DNA of 64,000 bases from an uncultured Lachnospiraceae bacterium (GCA_949502235.1 CATBDC010000003.1:62001-126000); one strand, 5' to 3'; positions 1-9,409 are shown, counted from the first letter of the stretch. The notes: generated from the letters alone by a model not told the origin. A program made the numbers and translations.

Positions 1-410
1 CCTTTCTCATAGAGAAGCCTGATACGCTCTGGATTTCCATTTAGGATTCCGCCCTCTTCTACTGTAAGCACTGCGGATATCTTCCCATCCTTTTTGTTTT
101 TTATGATCTCCTCGTAAGACCGCGCCGGGGCAATCTCTTCCGGAAACAGGGCACACTGCTTTTCCATCAGGTCAATCATCTCAAGCGCCTGATGGAAGCA
201 CTCTTCATAGCCTTCCTCCGGGCTTTGGTCCTTCTGATGATCCTTAAGATATGTAAAGCAGGCAAAAAACTGGGCCATTGTTCCCGCCTCCCTCATCCCT
301 GAAAGGTTCACATCACAATCCGTACTTTTTAAATCCTGTCCTTCCTTTTCCCTCAAAAGGCGGTATAATGTGTCGCAGTGCAGATCAATCAAATTCATAC
401 TCTGGTTCAT
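1..410 (-). CDS. Membrane dipeptidase family M19, N-terminal part (cut by window edge)
   Basis: The minus-strand frame starting at ATG 408-410 stays open to base 1 and gives 136 residues beginning MNQSMNLIDLHCDTLYRLL. The DLHCDT motif carries the first zinc ligands (H-x-D) of the M19 renal-dipeptidase family, which cleaves dipeptides, often with relaxed stereochemistry. The later stretch SAVLTVEEGG fits the family's conserved core with its bridging glutamate. An AGGAAGAG ribosome site lies 7 bases before the start. The C-terminal two thirds lie outside the window. It is divergent from a C26-type hydrolase gene, with a hairpin repeat between them. Family assignment is from sequence motifs; substrate is not known. 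Confidence 0.85.
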   Translation of the reverse strand, partial: MNQSMNLIDLHCDTLYRLLREKEGQDLKSTDCDVNLSGMREAGTMAQFFACFTYLKDHQKDQSPEEGYEECFHQALEMIDLMEKQCALFPEEIAPARSYEEIIKNKKDGKISAVLTVEEGGILNGNPERIRLLYEK

Positions 411-441
411 ATTCAAACTCTTCCTTTCATAGCATTTACTA

Positions 442-483
442 ATATATTGTTACTGTTCACTCCCGTTCACAGTAACAATATAT
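442..483. repeat. Small palindromic repeat (family B), copy 1
   Basis: A 15-bp perfect stem (442-456 with 469-483) with a 12-base loop containing TCACTCCCGTTC. Core arms are GTTACTGT and ACAGTAAC. It lies in the divergent intergenic region between the M19 dipeptidase and the C26 hydrolase. Related copies occur near 3075, 18872, 27152, 33763 and 35487. Confidence 0.7.
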
Positions 484-517
484 GAACAGTATATCACAAA
501 ATTTTAAGGAGGATGCC

Positions 518-1252
518 ATGAATCCTGTTATCGGTGTAGTTGTCTGCGGATGTGATGCCGGCAGGCAGTTTGTATCGCATTCTTACATACAGGCAATGGA
601 GGATGCCGGCGCTGTATGCGTTATCATTCCCTGTACGGAGGATGCCTCTCATTTTCCACGCTACTATGGGCTGTGCGATGGCTTTTTATTCTGCGGCGGA
701 GACGACATTTCGCCCCGGCTGTTCGGCGAGGATCTTCTTACGGACCGGGGACGGACGGATATGCGCATGGACTGTTTTCATCTTGATTTTATGAAATACG
801 TCCTGTCGGCCTCCCTTCCTATCCTTGCCGTCTGCAGGGGCATGCAGGTGTTAAATATTGCCCTCGGGGGTACGATTTATCAGGATATTTCTCTTAGAAA
901 TGGGGTATCACAAAATCATATGCAGCGCTCCGAAAACCGCGGTGATGTCTGCCACCGGGTCGCCTGCGCAAAAGGCAGCATGCTGTACAATATCTGCGGA
1001 AGCTTTCTTGAGACAAACAGTTTCCACCACCAATGCATAAAAACAGTCGGAAAGGGACTTACTGTCAGTGCGGTGGCGGCGGACGGAATCGTGGAGGCCA
1101 TAGAAGATTCCTCCCGCTCCTTCCTTGTGGGACTGCAGTGGCATCCGGAATGTATGTATGAGTCAAGCCCTCCCATGCGGGAATTATTTGCAAAATTCAT
1201 CGACCGGGCAGCGCACGCCAAGAATATTTCTGTGCCTATTCAATTTCCGTAA
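518..1252 (+). CDS. Gamma-glutamyl-gamma-aminobutyrate hydrolase-like, peptidase C26 / class I amidotransferase fold
   Basis: This 244-residue protein has the class I glutamine amidotransferase triad: Cys106 in AVCRGMQVLN, and the His and Glu of the C-terminal LQWHPE motif. SFHHQ before the C-terminal part is typical of the PuuD/C26 branch, which hydrolyses gamma-glutamyl bonds (for example gamma-glutamyl-GABA). I place the start at 518 because AAGGAGG lies 5 bases before it; an in-frame ATG at 482 lies inside the hairpin repeat and has no ribosome site. It stands alone and divergent from an M19 dipeptidase, which suggests a small-peptide or gamma-glutamyl compound breakdown pair. The exact substrate is not shown by the sequence. 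Confidence 0.8.
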   Translation: MNPVIGVVVCGCDAGRQFVSHSYIQAMEDAGAVCVIIPCTEDASHFPRYYGLCDGFLFCGGDDISPRLFGEDLLTDRGRTDMRMDCFHLDFMKYVLSASLPILAVCRGMQVLNIALGGTIYQDISLRNGVSQNHMQRSENRGDVCHRVACAKGSMLYNICGSFLETNSFHHQCIKTVGKGLTVSAVAADGIVEAIEDSSRSFLVGLQWHPECMYESSPPMRELFAKFIDRAAHAKNISVPIQFP

Positions 1253-1361
1253 AAGCAAACCGTACAGGCAGAAACTTTTTTAATATTTTTCTCTTACATA
1301 TTTTCTCCTATATGTGTGCATACTAACCGTGTAAAAGATGGAAATAAAGGAGGAAAACCAC

Positions 1362-1544
1362 ATGTCAGAATTATCAGTCTTAGACCTTCAGAACCTGCGT
1401 CATCTTATTGGCGGCTATGACACAAGCCACTGCAAAATGACCGATTACGCTTCCCAGTCCAAGGATCCGGAGATTAAGAAGCTTTTTCAGGATGCCGCTA
1501 ACTCTGCAATGAAGAACAAGCAGGATTTAATGAAATTCTTATAG
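1362..1544 (+). CDS. Small spore-coat-associated protein, CotF-partner type
   Basis: A 60-residue, mostly helical, acidic protein starting MSELSVLDLQNLRHLIGG. The start at 1362 is chosen because AAAGGAGG lies 8 bases upstream; an upstream in-frame ATG at 1338 has no such site. The next gene follows after 11 bases and encodes a CotF-like coat protein, so the two are almost certainly co-transcribed. The four-helix, ferritin-like character of the CotF group fits the predicted helices here. Assignment rests on the neighbour and general resemblance and is an inference; no catalytic motif is visible. Confidence 0.6.
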   Translation: MSELSVLDLQNLRHLIGGYDTSHCKMTDYASQSKDPEIKKLFQDAANSAMKNKQDLMKFL

Positions 1545-1555
1545 GAGGGGAAATT

Positions 1556-1816
1556 ATGTTAGACGAAAAAACAATGGTATCTGACGCATTAACCGGCGTC
1601 AACGGCGAGCTTACAAGATTTGGGGAGATGATTCCTCAGACTGAAAACAAGGAGCTTAAGCAGTGCTTAAAGCAGATTCGGAACGAATGTGAAATGTCCC
1701 AGGAAAAGCTTTACCAGGTAGCAAGGGAGAAGAGCTATTATGTACCGGCAGCAAAGGCTTCCCAGCAGGAAATCGACCATGTAAAATCTATTCTCACAAG
1801 CTCATCCATGAGGTAA
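1556..1816 (+). CDS. CotF-family spore coat protein
   Basis: This 86-residue protein (MLDEKTMVSDALTGVNGELT...) matches the short CotF type of Clostridia: an N-terminal helix, the stretch TENKELKQCLKQIRNECEMSQ and a tyrosine-containing YYVPAAKAS segment before the C-terminal helix. CotF proteins are structural components of the endospore coat. A GGAGGGG ribosome site precedes the start. It ends the two-gene unit; a strong hairpin terminator follows at 1834-1868. Presence of the pair supports an endospore-forming host. Confidence 0.8.
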   Translation: MLDEKTMVSDALTGVNGELTRFGEMIPQTENKELKQCLKQIRNECEMSQEKLYQVAREKSYYVPAAKASQQEIDHVKSILTSSSMR

Positions 1817-1833
1817 GTGCAAAAAAAGCAAAA

Positions 1834-1868
1834 GAGCGGCAGTCCCCAAAAAATATGGGGCGCCGCTC
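1834..1868. terminator. Bidirectional terminator between cotF-like gene and fic
   Basis: GAGCGGC (1834-1840) pairs with GCCGCTC (1862-1868), with an inner CCCC/GGGG pairing. A-rich sequence before and T-rich sequence after make it usable from both strands, fitting the convergent genes on either side. Confidence 0.8.
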
Positions 1869-1884
1869 CTCTTATATTTACCTT

Positions 1885-2997
1885 TTATTTTGTTAAATAC
1901 TTTAATATCTTTGCTCTATTTGCCTTTGTAAATTCACTAAGCCTGTAGGAGCGCACTCTTTCCTTTACTATTACTGGCACCAGAAAGCCATTGCCAGTTA
2001 ATTTTGCACATCTGTTTATAATCGTTTTATTTGTCACCCCAGCCATTCGGCTGACTTCAGCCGGCGTGAACTCATACAAATGTTTCCTTATCAAAAAATC
2101 CAGTAGTTCTTTTTCTTTTATATTCAGGTAGGAAAGCCCTGTAAATAACTCCTCCTCGCCTGATTTCTTTGAAAGCTCATATACCTTCGCTGAATACAAC
2201 TCTACCATACGCAGAAAGTAGTCTATCCAAATCTCAGGATGCGGCGGATTATCCCTTCCTGAATAATATAATGCCGGAAGCCCCATCTGCAGAGATCTAT
2301 AATATTCATCTGCATCATAGGCAAAATATTCCTCCAGGGAACCGATTCCGTTAAACCCATATCCATTGGAATCCAGCACATATCCCGACATCAGCCTGGC
2401 AGTCCTGCCGTTTCCATCCTCGAAAGGGTGGATTGTGACTAGCTGATAATGGACGACTGCCGCAATAATCAGCGGATGATCGTCTGTTGTATTCACATAT
2501 TGGACTAATTCATCCAAAAGCTCCGGAATCTCGCTGTATTCCGGCGGAATATATTCTGCACAGCCGCTTTGTGAATCGTACACTGCAAATAAAAATCCCG
2601 GAGGCATGGCGCCTCTTAACCCAATCTTTTCCCTGGATGCGCCTTTTTCCACCAATGCCTGTATTTCCAAAATCATTTCCCTGGAAAACGGCGCTTTTTT
2701 CTTTACCTTATCCTCTAAAAATCCTAATGCCAGAAAATAATTTCTTACCTCCTGCTCCGGTTTTAGAAAATGTCTGTGTGGATCACTGTCTATTGCTGCA
2801 TTTACCTGTCCTTCTGTAAGAGGATTACCTTCTATTTTATTGGATGCATAGGAACTCTTTTTCTTTGAGTTTTTTCTAAGCTTGTTTGCAGTAACCACAG
2901 GTATTTTAACCGTACTAAGGAGAAATTTGTTTTCATCTATTGCAGAGATTCTCTTTAAAATATCATTGGTAAGTGTGACTGTAATCAATTTACCCAC
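1885..2997 (-). CDS. Fic family protein, adenylyltransferase
   Basis: A 370-residue Fic protein. The catalytic motif HPFEDGNGRTAR is complete, so AMP transfer from ATP to a target hydroxyl is expected. Upstream, SYASNKIEGN contains the (S/T)xxxE(G/N) inhibitory helix motif, here N-terminal (class II), meaning the protein probably auto-inhibits and needs no separate antitoxin. The C-terminal 60 residues (EFTPAEVSRMAGVTNKTIINR) look like a winged helix-turn-helix. It stands alone on the minus strand, downstream of nothing. Such stand-alone Fic-HTH proteins are common in Clostridia; the target is unknown. Confidence 0.85.
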   Translation of the reverse strand: MGKLITVTLTNDILKRISAIDENKFLLSTVKIPVVTANKLRKNSKKKSSYASNKIEGNPLTEGQVNAAIDSDPHRHFLKPEQEVRNYFLALGFLEDKVKKKAPFSREMILEIQALVEKGASREKIGLRGAMPPGFLFAVYDSQSGCAEYIPPEYSEIPELLDELVQYVNTTDDHPLIIAAVVHYQLVTIHPFEDGNGRTARLMSGYVLDSNGYGFNGIGSLEEYFAYDADEYYRSLQMGLPALYYSGRDNPPHPEIWIDYFLRMVELYSAKVYELSKKSGEEELFTGLSYLNIKEKELLDFLIRKHLYEFTPAEVSRMAGVTNKTIINRCAKLTGNGFLVPVIVKERVRSYRLSEFTKANRAKILKYLTK

Positions 2998-3074
2998 CTC
3001 CTGCCTGTGCCTATATTATACATCCACGCTCCCATTTCTTCCACAATAATTACACTATTTTTTCACTATTTTTG

Positions 3075-3101
3075 TGTTGCAGTTCACTCCGCTCACAGCA
3101 G
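3075..3101. repeat. Small palindromic repeat (family B), degenerate copy
   Basis: GTTGCAGTTCACTCCGCTCA followed by CAGCAGC resembles the GTTACTGT-N11-ACAGTAAC family with several changes in both arms. It lies just downstream of the ABC exporter genes and upstream of fic. Confidence 0.45.
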
Positions 3102-3104
3102 CCA

Positions 3105-4928
3105 TTATGCCCCGGCACTCTCAAACTGGGAATTGTAAAGCTCTGCGTAGAATCCGCCTTTTTCAAGCAGCCCGCCGTGATTCCCCATCTCCACGATATC
3201 TCCGTCCTTCATGACTAAAATAAGATCTGCGTCACGGATGGTTGACAGTCTGTGGGCGATGATGAAGCTGGTCCGTCCCTTCATCAGGTTATCCATTGCT
3301 TTCTGGATCCGCACCTCGGTACGGGTATCAACGGAGCTTGTGGCCTCGTCCAGAATGAGTATCTTCGGGTCTGCAAGGATGGCTCTTGCAATGGTCAGAA
3401 GCTGCTTCTGCCCCTGGGAGACATTGCTTGCCTCCTCATTTAATTCCATCTGATAGCCGCCCGGAAGTGTCTGGACAAAGCGGTGGACATACGCCGCGTC
3501 TGCTGCCGCAACGACCTCCTCGTGGGATGCGTCAAGCTTTCCGTAGCGGATATTGTCTTCAATGCTCCCTTTAAAAAGCCAGGTATCCTGCAGTACCATT
3601 CCAAACATCTGCCGAAGCTCGCTTCGGTTAAACTTTCGTATATCATGTCCTCCTACACGGATTGCGCCTTTGTTTACGTCATAAAAACGCATAAGCAGCT
3701 TTACCATTGTCGTCTTTCCGGCGCCTGTGGGGCCTACAATGGCAATCTTCTGCCCCGGCTTTACCCGGGCGCTGAAATCGTGGATAATGGTATGGTCAGG
3801 ATTGTAGCCGAACTGCACATGGTCAAACTCCACGCTTCCCTCAAGGCCCTCCACGGACACGGGATTTTCCACAGTCTGATCCTCCTCTGGCTCCTCTAAA
3901 AATTCAAATACACGCTCTGATGCCGCTGCTGTGGACTGGAGCATGTTTGCCACCTGGGCCACCTGCTGTATCGGCTGGGTAAAATTGCGCACATACTGGG
4001 TAAAGGACTGGATATCACCTACCTCAATGGTCCGCTTCACTGCCAGATAGCCTCCCAGAATAACCACAGCCACATATCCAAGATTTCCTACAAACTGCAT
4101 GATCGGCATCATCATACCGGATAAAAACTGGGATTTCCAGGCAGAATTGTAAAGGATATCGTTATCCTTATCAAAGGCGGCAATCACATCCTCTTCCTTA
4201 TTAAATGCCTTCACAATATTATGTCCGCCGTATACCTCCTCCACCTGTCCGTTTACATGGCCCAGGTATTCCTGCTGATCCTTGAAATATTTCTGGGAAT
4301 GTTTTACAATCACAGAAATAAATCCTCCTGCAACAGGCAGAATTAAAAGGGCAATCACCGTCATAAGGGGACTGATGCTAAGCATCATAATAAATACGCC
4401 TATGAGGGTTGTCACAGAGGTAATCACCTGCGTGGCGCTCTGGTTCAGGCTCTGGCTTAATGTATCCACATCATTTGTAATGCGGGACAGTATCTCCCCG
4501 TGAGTCATTTTGTCATAGTACTTCATGGGCAGCCGCTGGATCTTTTCAGAAATCTCCCTGCGCATACGATAGGTCATTTTCTGGGAAATCCCAGTCATAA
4601 TAAAGCCCTGTACAAAGGAAAATAAGGCGCTTAACAGATACAGGCACAAAAGTCCCAGTAAAATCTGACCGATTTTCTCAAAATCAATGCCGTCTCCTCC
4701 TGTGATTTTCCCTACCAGCCCGTTAAAAATTTCGGTAGTAGCCTTTCCTAATATTTTGGGCCCTGCAATGTTAAATACAGTGCTCCCTACTGCAAAGACA
4801 ATTACAAATAAAATCTGAATTTTGTAATTTCCCAGATATCCCATGAGTTTTTTCATGGTTCCCTTAAAATCCTTTGCTTTTTCACCGCCGGCCATACGGC
4901 CTGGTCCTCCATGTCTTGGTCCGGGCAT
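3105..4928 (-). CDS. ABC exporter subunit, canonical ATPase half
   Basis: A 607-residue fusion of a six-helix type IV (ABC_membrane) exporter domain (about residues 35-320) and an ATPase domain (about 365-600). The ATPase has Walker A GPTGAGKTTM, signature VSQGQKQLL and Walker B ILILDEATSSVD with the catalytic glutamate. Its start lies one base after the stop of the 771-residue partner gene, so the two are co-translated and should form a heterodimeric multidrug-type exporter like LmrCD or BmrCD. The N-terminus (MPGPRHGGPGRMAGGEKAKD) is a glycine-rich cytosolic tail common in the Clostridial members. The transported compound is unknown. Confidence 0.9.
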   Translation of the reverse strand: MPGPRHGGPGRMAGGEKAKDFKGTMKKLMGYLGNYKIQILFVIVFAVGSTVFNIAGPKILGKATTEIFNGLVGKITGGDGIDFEKIGQILLGLLCLYLLSALFSFVQGFIMTGISQKMTYRMRREISEKIQRLPMKYYDKMTHGEILSRITNDVDTLSQSLNQSATQVITSVTTLIGVFIMMLSISPLMTVIALLILPVAGGFISVIVKHSQKYFKDQQEYLGHVNGQVEEVYGGHNIVKAFNKEEDVIAAFDKDNDILYNSAWKSQFLSGMMMPIMQFVGNLGYVAVVILGGYLAVKRTIEVGDIQSFTQYVRNFTQPIQQVAQVANMLQSTAAASERVFEFLEEPEEDQTVENPVSVEGLEGSVEFDHVQFGYNPDHTIIHDFSARVKPGQKIAIVGPTGAGKTTMVKLLMRFYDVNKGAIRVGGHDIRKFNRSELRQMFGMVLQDTWLFKGSIEDNIRYGKLDASHEEVVAAADAAYVHRFVQTLPGGYQMELNEEASNVSQGQKQLLTIARAILADPKILILDEATSSVDTRTEVRIQKAMDNLMKGRTSFIIAHRLSTIRDADLILVMKDGDIVEMGNHGGLLEKGGFYAELYNSQFESAGA

Positions 4929-4929
4929 A

Positions 4930-7245
4930 CTACTCCACCTCCTTCATGTCATCTGCAAGCTCCTTCTCTGAAAGCTGAGAAGCCGCAATCTGATAATAGG
5001 CATCACAGGTTTTTAAGAGCTCCTTGTGAGTGCCCTTTCCTGCGATTTTGCCATCATCCAGTACAATAATCTGCTCTGCATGCAAAATCGTGCTGATGCG
5101 CTGTGCCACAATCAGAACCGTACTGTCTGCTGTTTTCTTTTTTAACGCGTTTCTAAGGGTGACATCCGTCTTATAGTCAAGAGCAGAGAAGCTGTCGTCA
5201 AAAATATATACCTCCGGGCTCTTTGCAATAGCTCTTGCAATGGAAAGCCTCTGCTTCTGGCCGCCGGATACATTGGAGCCGCCCTGGGAAATGGGGCTTT
5301 CATAGCCCTTTTTCTTCTCTCCGATAAAGTCTGCCGCCTGTGCGATCTCTGCGGCCTCTTTCATTAAAGGCTCACTTCCCTTCGGATTGCCGTAGAGAAT
5401 GTTTGACGCGATAGTACCGGAAAAGAGAACTCCCTTCTGGGGCACATAGCCCAATTTTTCCCGCAGATCATGCTGCTTCATGTCACGGATATCTGTCCCG
5501 TCTATGGAAATATGTCCTTCAGTTACATCATAAAATCTTGGAATCAGGTTAACCAGAGTGGACTTCCCGCTTCCGGTGCTTCCGATAAATGCAGTGGTCT
5601 GCCCCGGCTTCGCAGTGAAGGAAATGTCACTTAACACATTTTCTTCTGCCCCTGGATAGCGGAAGGATACATGGTCAAACACAACCTCTCCCCTGCCCCG
5701 GCTTTTTGGGCCTTCTGCCGCCTCTGGAGACTTTTCCGGGTCGTGAATCAAGGTTTCACTTTTCAGCACCTCGTCTACCCGCTCCGCAGATACTGCAGCT
5801 CTGGGAAGCATGACGGAGATCATACAAATCATCAGGAAGGACATGATAATCTGCATTGTATACTGGATAAAGGCCATCATATCGCCCACCTGCATGCTTC
5901 CGTCATTGACCCCGTGTCCGCCTACCCAGATAATGAGCACGGAAATTCCATTCATAATAAGCATCATAACCGGCATCATAAAGGTCATGGCACGGTTTAC
6001 AAAGAGATTTGTCTTCGTAAGCTCCCTGTTTGCTGTGTCAAAACGCTGTTCCTCGTATTTTTCCGTACTAAATGCCCGGATAACCGGAAGACCCGTAAGA
6101 ATCTCACGGCTCACCAGGTTCAGTCTGTCCACCTGGTTCTGGACAATCTTAAATTTAGGCATAACGACTAAAAACAAGGTTCCTACCACAAGCAGGATAA
6201 GTACAACTCCCAGCGCAATAATCCAGGACATATCTACATTTGTATGGAAGACCTTCCACACACCGCCTGCAGCCAGAATCGGAGAATAGAGCACCATACG
6301 CAACACCATAACCGAGAGAAGCTGTACCTGCTGAATGTCGTTTGTGCTCCTTGTAATTAAGGAAGCTGTAGAAAATTTATCAAATTCCGCATTGGAAAAT
6401 CCTACCACCTTGCGGAATACATCTCGTCTTAAGCCCCGTCCTATGCCTGCACCGACTCTTGAAGCCAAAAGCCCCACCATAATGCTCGCAAACATGCCAA
6501 GAGCTGCAAGAGCAAGCATTTTTGCGCCGGTACTCCGGATATAGGCGGAGCTTATTTTATCCGTATTAATGCCGAGATTGCTGTACGCCTGCCTGACATA
6601 TGCGGCGCCTGCCTGTTCCAGGATGGAGTCGGGCATGTCAGCAAGCTTTTCTGTGATTTTCTGTACTGTCTGCCCGCGCTGCTCCTCTGGCATCATGGAG
6701 AAAATATCATAGATGGACATTTCGGCCATATCCGTCATCTCCTGCTGTGCCTGCATCTGTCCTTCCTGCATCTGCTGTGCCTGCATCTGTTCTGACATTT
6801 GCTGCTTCATCTGCTCTTCTATCTGCTTTGTCATATCGCTTTCAGAGTCAAAGCCGGATACAAGCATCATAGGCTTCGTAAGGATATCAGAAAGCTCCTC
6901 CAGCCTTTCCTTTTTATTCAGGACATCTTCCCTAAGTCTTAAAATAGTTCCTTCCACACCGCCCGTATAGCGGTAAGCATCATATTTTCCTTCTTCATAA
7001 GCCTCCTGTACCTTTTTCTGTTCGTCAGAGGGAACAAAAAGCAGAAGCTTTTCCAAATCCTCCTTAAGAATCGTCTTCGGTACATTTTCATCGATACCGC
7101 TCTGCTGGATCCCGATATTTACAATATTCGAGGTATAGGATGGGAGCGACAGCTCACAATATGCCTGTATAATAAGCACACATAATATCGCAAACACCGA
7201 ACCAGCGTAGGGCTTCATAAACTTAAATAATTTACTCATCTGCAA
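4930..7245 (-). CDS. ABC exporter subunit, degenerate ATPase half with large extracytoplasmic insert
   Basis: A 771-residue partner of the preceding-listed exporter. Walker A is GSTGSGKSTL and the signature VSGGQKQRL, but Walker B reads VYIFDDSFSALD: the catalytic Glu is Asp, the hallmark of the non-catalytic site in heterodimeric exporters. Between transmembrane helix 1 and 2 lies an insert of about 200 residues (roughly 35-235), with a Gln/Met-rich stretch near 145-170 (QMSEQMQAQQMQEGQMQAQQ). It should face outside the cell. First gene after marR in a marR-exporter-exporter operon, so it is probably derepressed by the MarR ligand. Confidence 0.9.
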   Translation of the reverse strand: MQMSKLFKFMKPYAGSVFAILCVLIIQAYCELSLPSYTSNIVNIGIQQSGIDENVPKTILKEDLEKLLLFVPSDEQKKVQEAYEEGKYDAYRYTGGVEGTILRLREDVLNKKERLEELSDILTKPMMLVSGFDSESDMTKQIEEQMKQQMSEQMQAQQMQEGQMQAQQEMTDMAEMSIYDIFSMMPEEQRGQTVQKITEKLADMPDSILEQAGAAYVRQAYSNLGINTDKISSAYIRSTGAKMLALAALGMFASIMVGLLASRVGAGIGRGLRRDVFRKVVGFSNAEFDKFSTASLITRSTNDIQQVQLLSVMVLRMVLYSPILAAGGVWKVFHTNVDMSWIIALGVVLILLVVGTLFLVVMPKFKIVQNQVDRLNLVSREILTGLPVIRAFSTEKYEEQRFDTANRELTKTNLFVNRAMTFMMPVMMLIMNGISVLIIWVGGHGVNDGSMQVGDMMAFIQYTMQIIMSFLMICMISVMLPRAAVSAERVDEVLKSETLIHDPEKSPEAAEGPKSRGRGEVVFDHVSFRYPGAEENVLSDISFTAKPGQTTAFIGSTGSGKSTLVNLIPRFYDVTEGHISIDGTDIRDMKQHDLREKLGYVPQKGVLFSGTIASNILYGNPKGSEPLMKEAAEIAQAADFIGEKKKGYESPISQGGSNVSGGQKQRLSIARAIAKSPEVYIFDDSFSALDYKTDVTLRNALKKKTADSTVLIVAQRISTILHAEQIIVLDDGKIAGKGTHKELLKTCDAYYQIAASQLSEKELADDMKEVE

Positions 7246-7279
7246 ATCTCCTTTTCTCCTAAAATTACGGCCGCTGCTT

Positions 7280-7783
7280 TTATTTCATCTCCGGAGCCAT
7301 GGGCGGGCGTGTCTTTTCCATAATGGAACATATATCCAGTCCCCGGAGCTCTTTATTATCTGTAAGGTTTTTCCGCATCTCAAAAAGAAGTCTCTTAAAA
7401 AACAGCTTTTCATCGTGAGTAATCCCTTTGAATACAGTCTCCTCAATTTCCTCCATGATGTCCTTTAGATTTTCCACACATTCCCTGCCCTTGTCAGACA
7501 GTCCTATTTTAAAAGCCCTTTGGTCAGAAGTATCCGGCTCTTTTACAATATAGCCTCTGGTTTCCAGCTTTTTAACTGCTGCCGTCATAGACGGCGGGGT
7601 AATTCCCATCTTTTTGGCAAGCTCCTTCTGGGACATGCTTTCCTCAGAATTTAATATAAAAAGAATTCCTGCCTGGCCCGGTTTTATACCCATCGCTTCC
7701 ATCTTTTTCATGGCATGATACCGGCTCAAATGGCTTACCTGTTCCAAAAGCATTGCCGCTGAAACATCCTCCTTAAATAGCAT
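7280..7783 (-). CDS. MarR family transcriptional regulator of the ABC exporter
   Basis: A 167-residue MarR protein with the winged helix (SQKELAKKMGITPPSMTAAVKKLETRGYI, wing KEPDTSDQRAFKI). I place the start at 7783, after AGGAGG; an upstream extension in the same frame has no ribosome site and runs through the promoter. It is the first gene of the operon with the two exporter genes (34 bases before the next start). A perfect 11-bp inverted repeat overlaps its -10 region, which suggests autorepression and co-regulation of the exporter. Ligand unknown. Confidence 0.88.
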   Translation of the reverse strand: MLFKEDVSAAMLLEQVSHLSRYHAMKKMEAMGIKPGQAGILFILNSEESMSQKELAKKMGITPPSMTAAVKKLETRGYIVKEPDTSDQRAFKIGLSDKGRECVENLKDIMEEIEETVFKGITHDEKLFFKRLLFEMRKNLTDNKELRGLDICSIMEKTRPPMAPEMK

Positions 7784-7823
7784 AATGTTTCCTCCTGTTA
7801 TATGGCATAAAGCAAATTTAATT

Positions 7824-7867
7824 AGATGCCTAATTAATAGATTAGGCATCTTTACAAAATTTGTCAA
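7824..7867 (-). promoter_or_regulatory. marR-exporter promoter with MarR-type operator
   Basis: On the minus strand TTGACA (7862-7867), a 17-base spacer and TAATCT (7839-7844). The inverted repeat AGATGCCTAAT (7824-7834) / ATTAGGCATCT (7841-7851), 6-base spacing, covers the -10 element. Binding of the MarR protein here would block transcription. The repeat and promoter are seen; the protein-site match is inferred. Confidence 0.75.
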
Positions 7868-7947
7868 CGATATTTTCACTATTTAATATTTATTTTAGGG
7901 AAATTTATAAGAAATTAATTAGATAAGCTAACTGGTTTATCCTGATT

Positions 7948-8403
7948 TTACGCCATCCCTAATTCCTCCGAATCCAAAATAATCGTAAATGGGCCGTCAT
8001 TCACCAGGCTCACCTTCATATCTGCTCCAAATTCTCCCCTCTCTACTACTTTCACCTGCTCCTTACACCTCTTGATAATATATTCATACATATCTGAAGC
8101 CATATCCGGCGCCCCTGCCTCTATAAAGCTTGGGCGGTTTCCTTTTTTGCAGTTTGCGCAGAGGGTAAACTGGGAAATCAGCAGAAGCTCTCCACTTACT
8201 GCGTCTAAGGACAGATTTGTTTTTCCCTGTCCGTCTTCAAATATACGAAGCCCCAAAAGCTTTTTTACCATTTTGTCCGCAATATCTTTTGTGTCGGAGT
8301 TTGACACACCGATTAGTACCATAAAACCCTTTCCGATTTTCCCAAGCGTGCGTCCGTCCACCTTAACTTCACTTTCAGAAACTCTCTGTACTACAAACTT
8401 CAT
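7948..8403 (-). CDS. dtd: D-aminoacyl-tRNA deacylase
   Basis: This 151-residue protein matches DTD in length and motifs: [16 protein letters not shown] at the start, LLISQFTL (the SQxTL catalytic motif) and NDGPFT near the end (the Gly-cisPro recycling motif; Phe replaces the usual Val). It hydrolyses D-amino acids mischarged on tRNA. Start 8403 is preceded by AGGAGG with an 11-base gap; an in-frame ATG at 8424 lies before the ribosome site. Its first 29 bases overlap the end of the EamA-type transporter gene, so translation of the two may be coupled. Confidence 0.92.
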   Translation of the reverse strand: MKFVVQRVSESEVKVDGRTLGKIGKGFMVLIGVSNSDTKDIADKMVKKLLGLRIFEDGQGKTNLSLDAVSGELLLISQFTLCANCKKGNRPSFIEAGAPDMASDMYEYIIKRCKEQVKVVERGEFGADMKVSLVNDGPFTIILDSEELGMA

Positions 8404-9301
8404 CCTTATTTCTCCTCCTGTCATTTCTTATTCTTTTATCTGGCAGCTGTGCCAGTATAATTGCCGCAAACATGAGAACACATCCTGCGGATTCCCTTAC
8501 TGTGAGCCTTTCACCCAGGACAAGCCACCCTGCAAGTACAGAAAAACAGGATTCCAGACTTAAAATGAGGGAAGCGACCGCCGGGTTTATATTTTTCTGC
8601 CCTACAATCTGCAAAGTATAGGCCACACCGCAGGACAACACGCCCGCGTATAAAAGAGGCCAGATTCCATCCAGCATATCTCCTGTTCTGGGCGTCTCCA
8701 GTACAAACATAAAGGGAAGAGATACAAAACCGCACACAAAAAACTGGATACAGGACATTTTCACTCCGTCCACCTTTGGCGAAAAATAGTCAATCACCAG
8801 GATATGTACAGAGAAAACAAGGGCACACAGGAAAATCAGAATATCTCCCTTCCCTGCTGAAAATTTCTCTGTCATACACAAAAAATAAAGTCCCGAAAGG
8901 GCAAGAACCACTGCTATCCATATCTTCCATCCTATTTTCTTTTTTAGAAAAATTCCCAGAACCGGGACAATCACAATATAAAACGCAGTAATAAATCCTG
9001 CCTTTCCGGCTGTCGTATACTGGATTCCCACCTGCTGAAGGCTGCTTGCCGTAAACAGAAGGACTCCGCAGGCAATGCCTCCTGTTATTAGATCTCTTTT
9101 ACTTTCTTTGGCCTTTCCTGATGTTCCGTTTATCTTATTCAAAAGTGCAATACACGGCAGGAGCGCAATCCCTCCGATAAGGCTTCTCACCCCGTTAAAG
9201 GTAAATGGACCCAGATAGTCCATGCCCATACTCTGGGCAACAAATGCGGTTCCCCATATAAACGCAGTTAATATAAGCATAAGTACATTTTTTGTCTTCA
9301 T
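8375..9301 (-). CDS. EamA/DMT family transporter
   Basis: A 308-residue membrane protein with ten predicted helices and two EamA repeats ([25 protein letters not shown] in the first; [23 protein letters not shown] in the second). DMT exporters move small metabolites or amino acids outwards; substrate cannot be told. AGAGGG lies 7 bases before the start. It is upstream of and overlaps dtd. A well-formed A/T-rich promoter region with TATAAT-like sequences lies in the divergent gap to the YwaF-like gene at 9410. Confidence 0.85.
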   Translation of the reverse strand: MKTKNVLMLILTAFIWGTAFVAQSMGMDYLGPFTFNGVRSLIGGIALLPCIALLNKINGTSGKAKESKRDLITGGIACGVLLFTASSLQQVGIQYTTAGKAGFITAFYIVIVPVLGIFLKKKIGWKIWIAVVLALSGLYFLCMTEKFSAGKGDILIFLCALVFSVHILVIDYFSPKVDGVKMSCIQFFVCGFVSLPFMFVLETPRTGDMLDGIWPLLYAGVLSCGVAYTLQIVGQKNINPAVASLILSLESCFSVLAGWLVLGERLTVRESAGCVLMFAAIILAQLPDKRIRNDRRRNKDEVCSTESF

Positions 9302-9409
9302 GTCAATACCCTCTGTTTTTTTGTAAACTAATGCGTATTATACCACATTTCACGCCGCAGGTGGTATAATAATTATCATCCAAGGCACACTTTATATGGG
9401 AGGTCTTAT

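Noticed and set aside
5671-6289. Long plus-strand open frames inside the ABC exporter gene
   Set aside because: They lie antisense to a clear exporter coding sequence, lack ribosome sites and show low-complexity His/Ile/Thr content typical of antisense frames.
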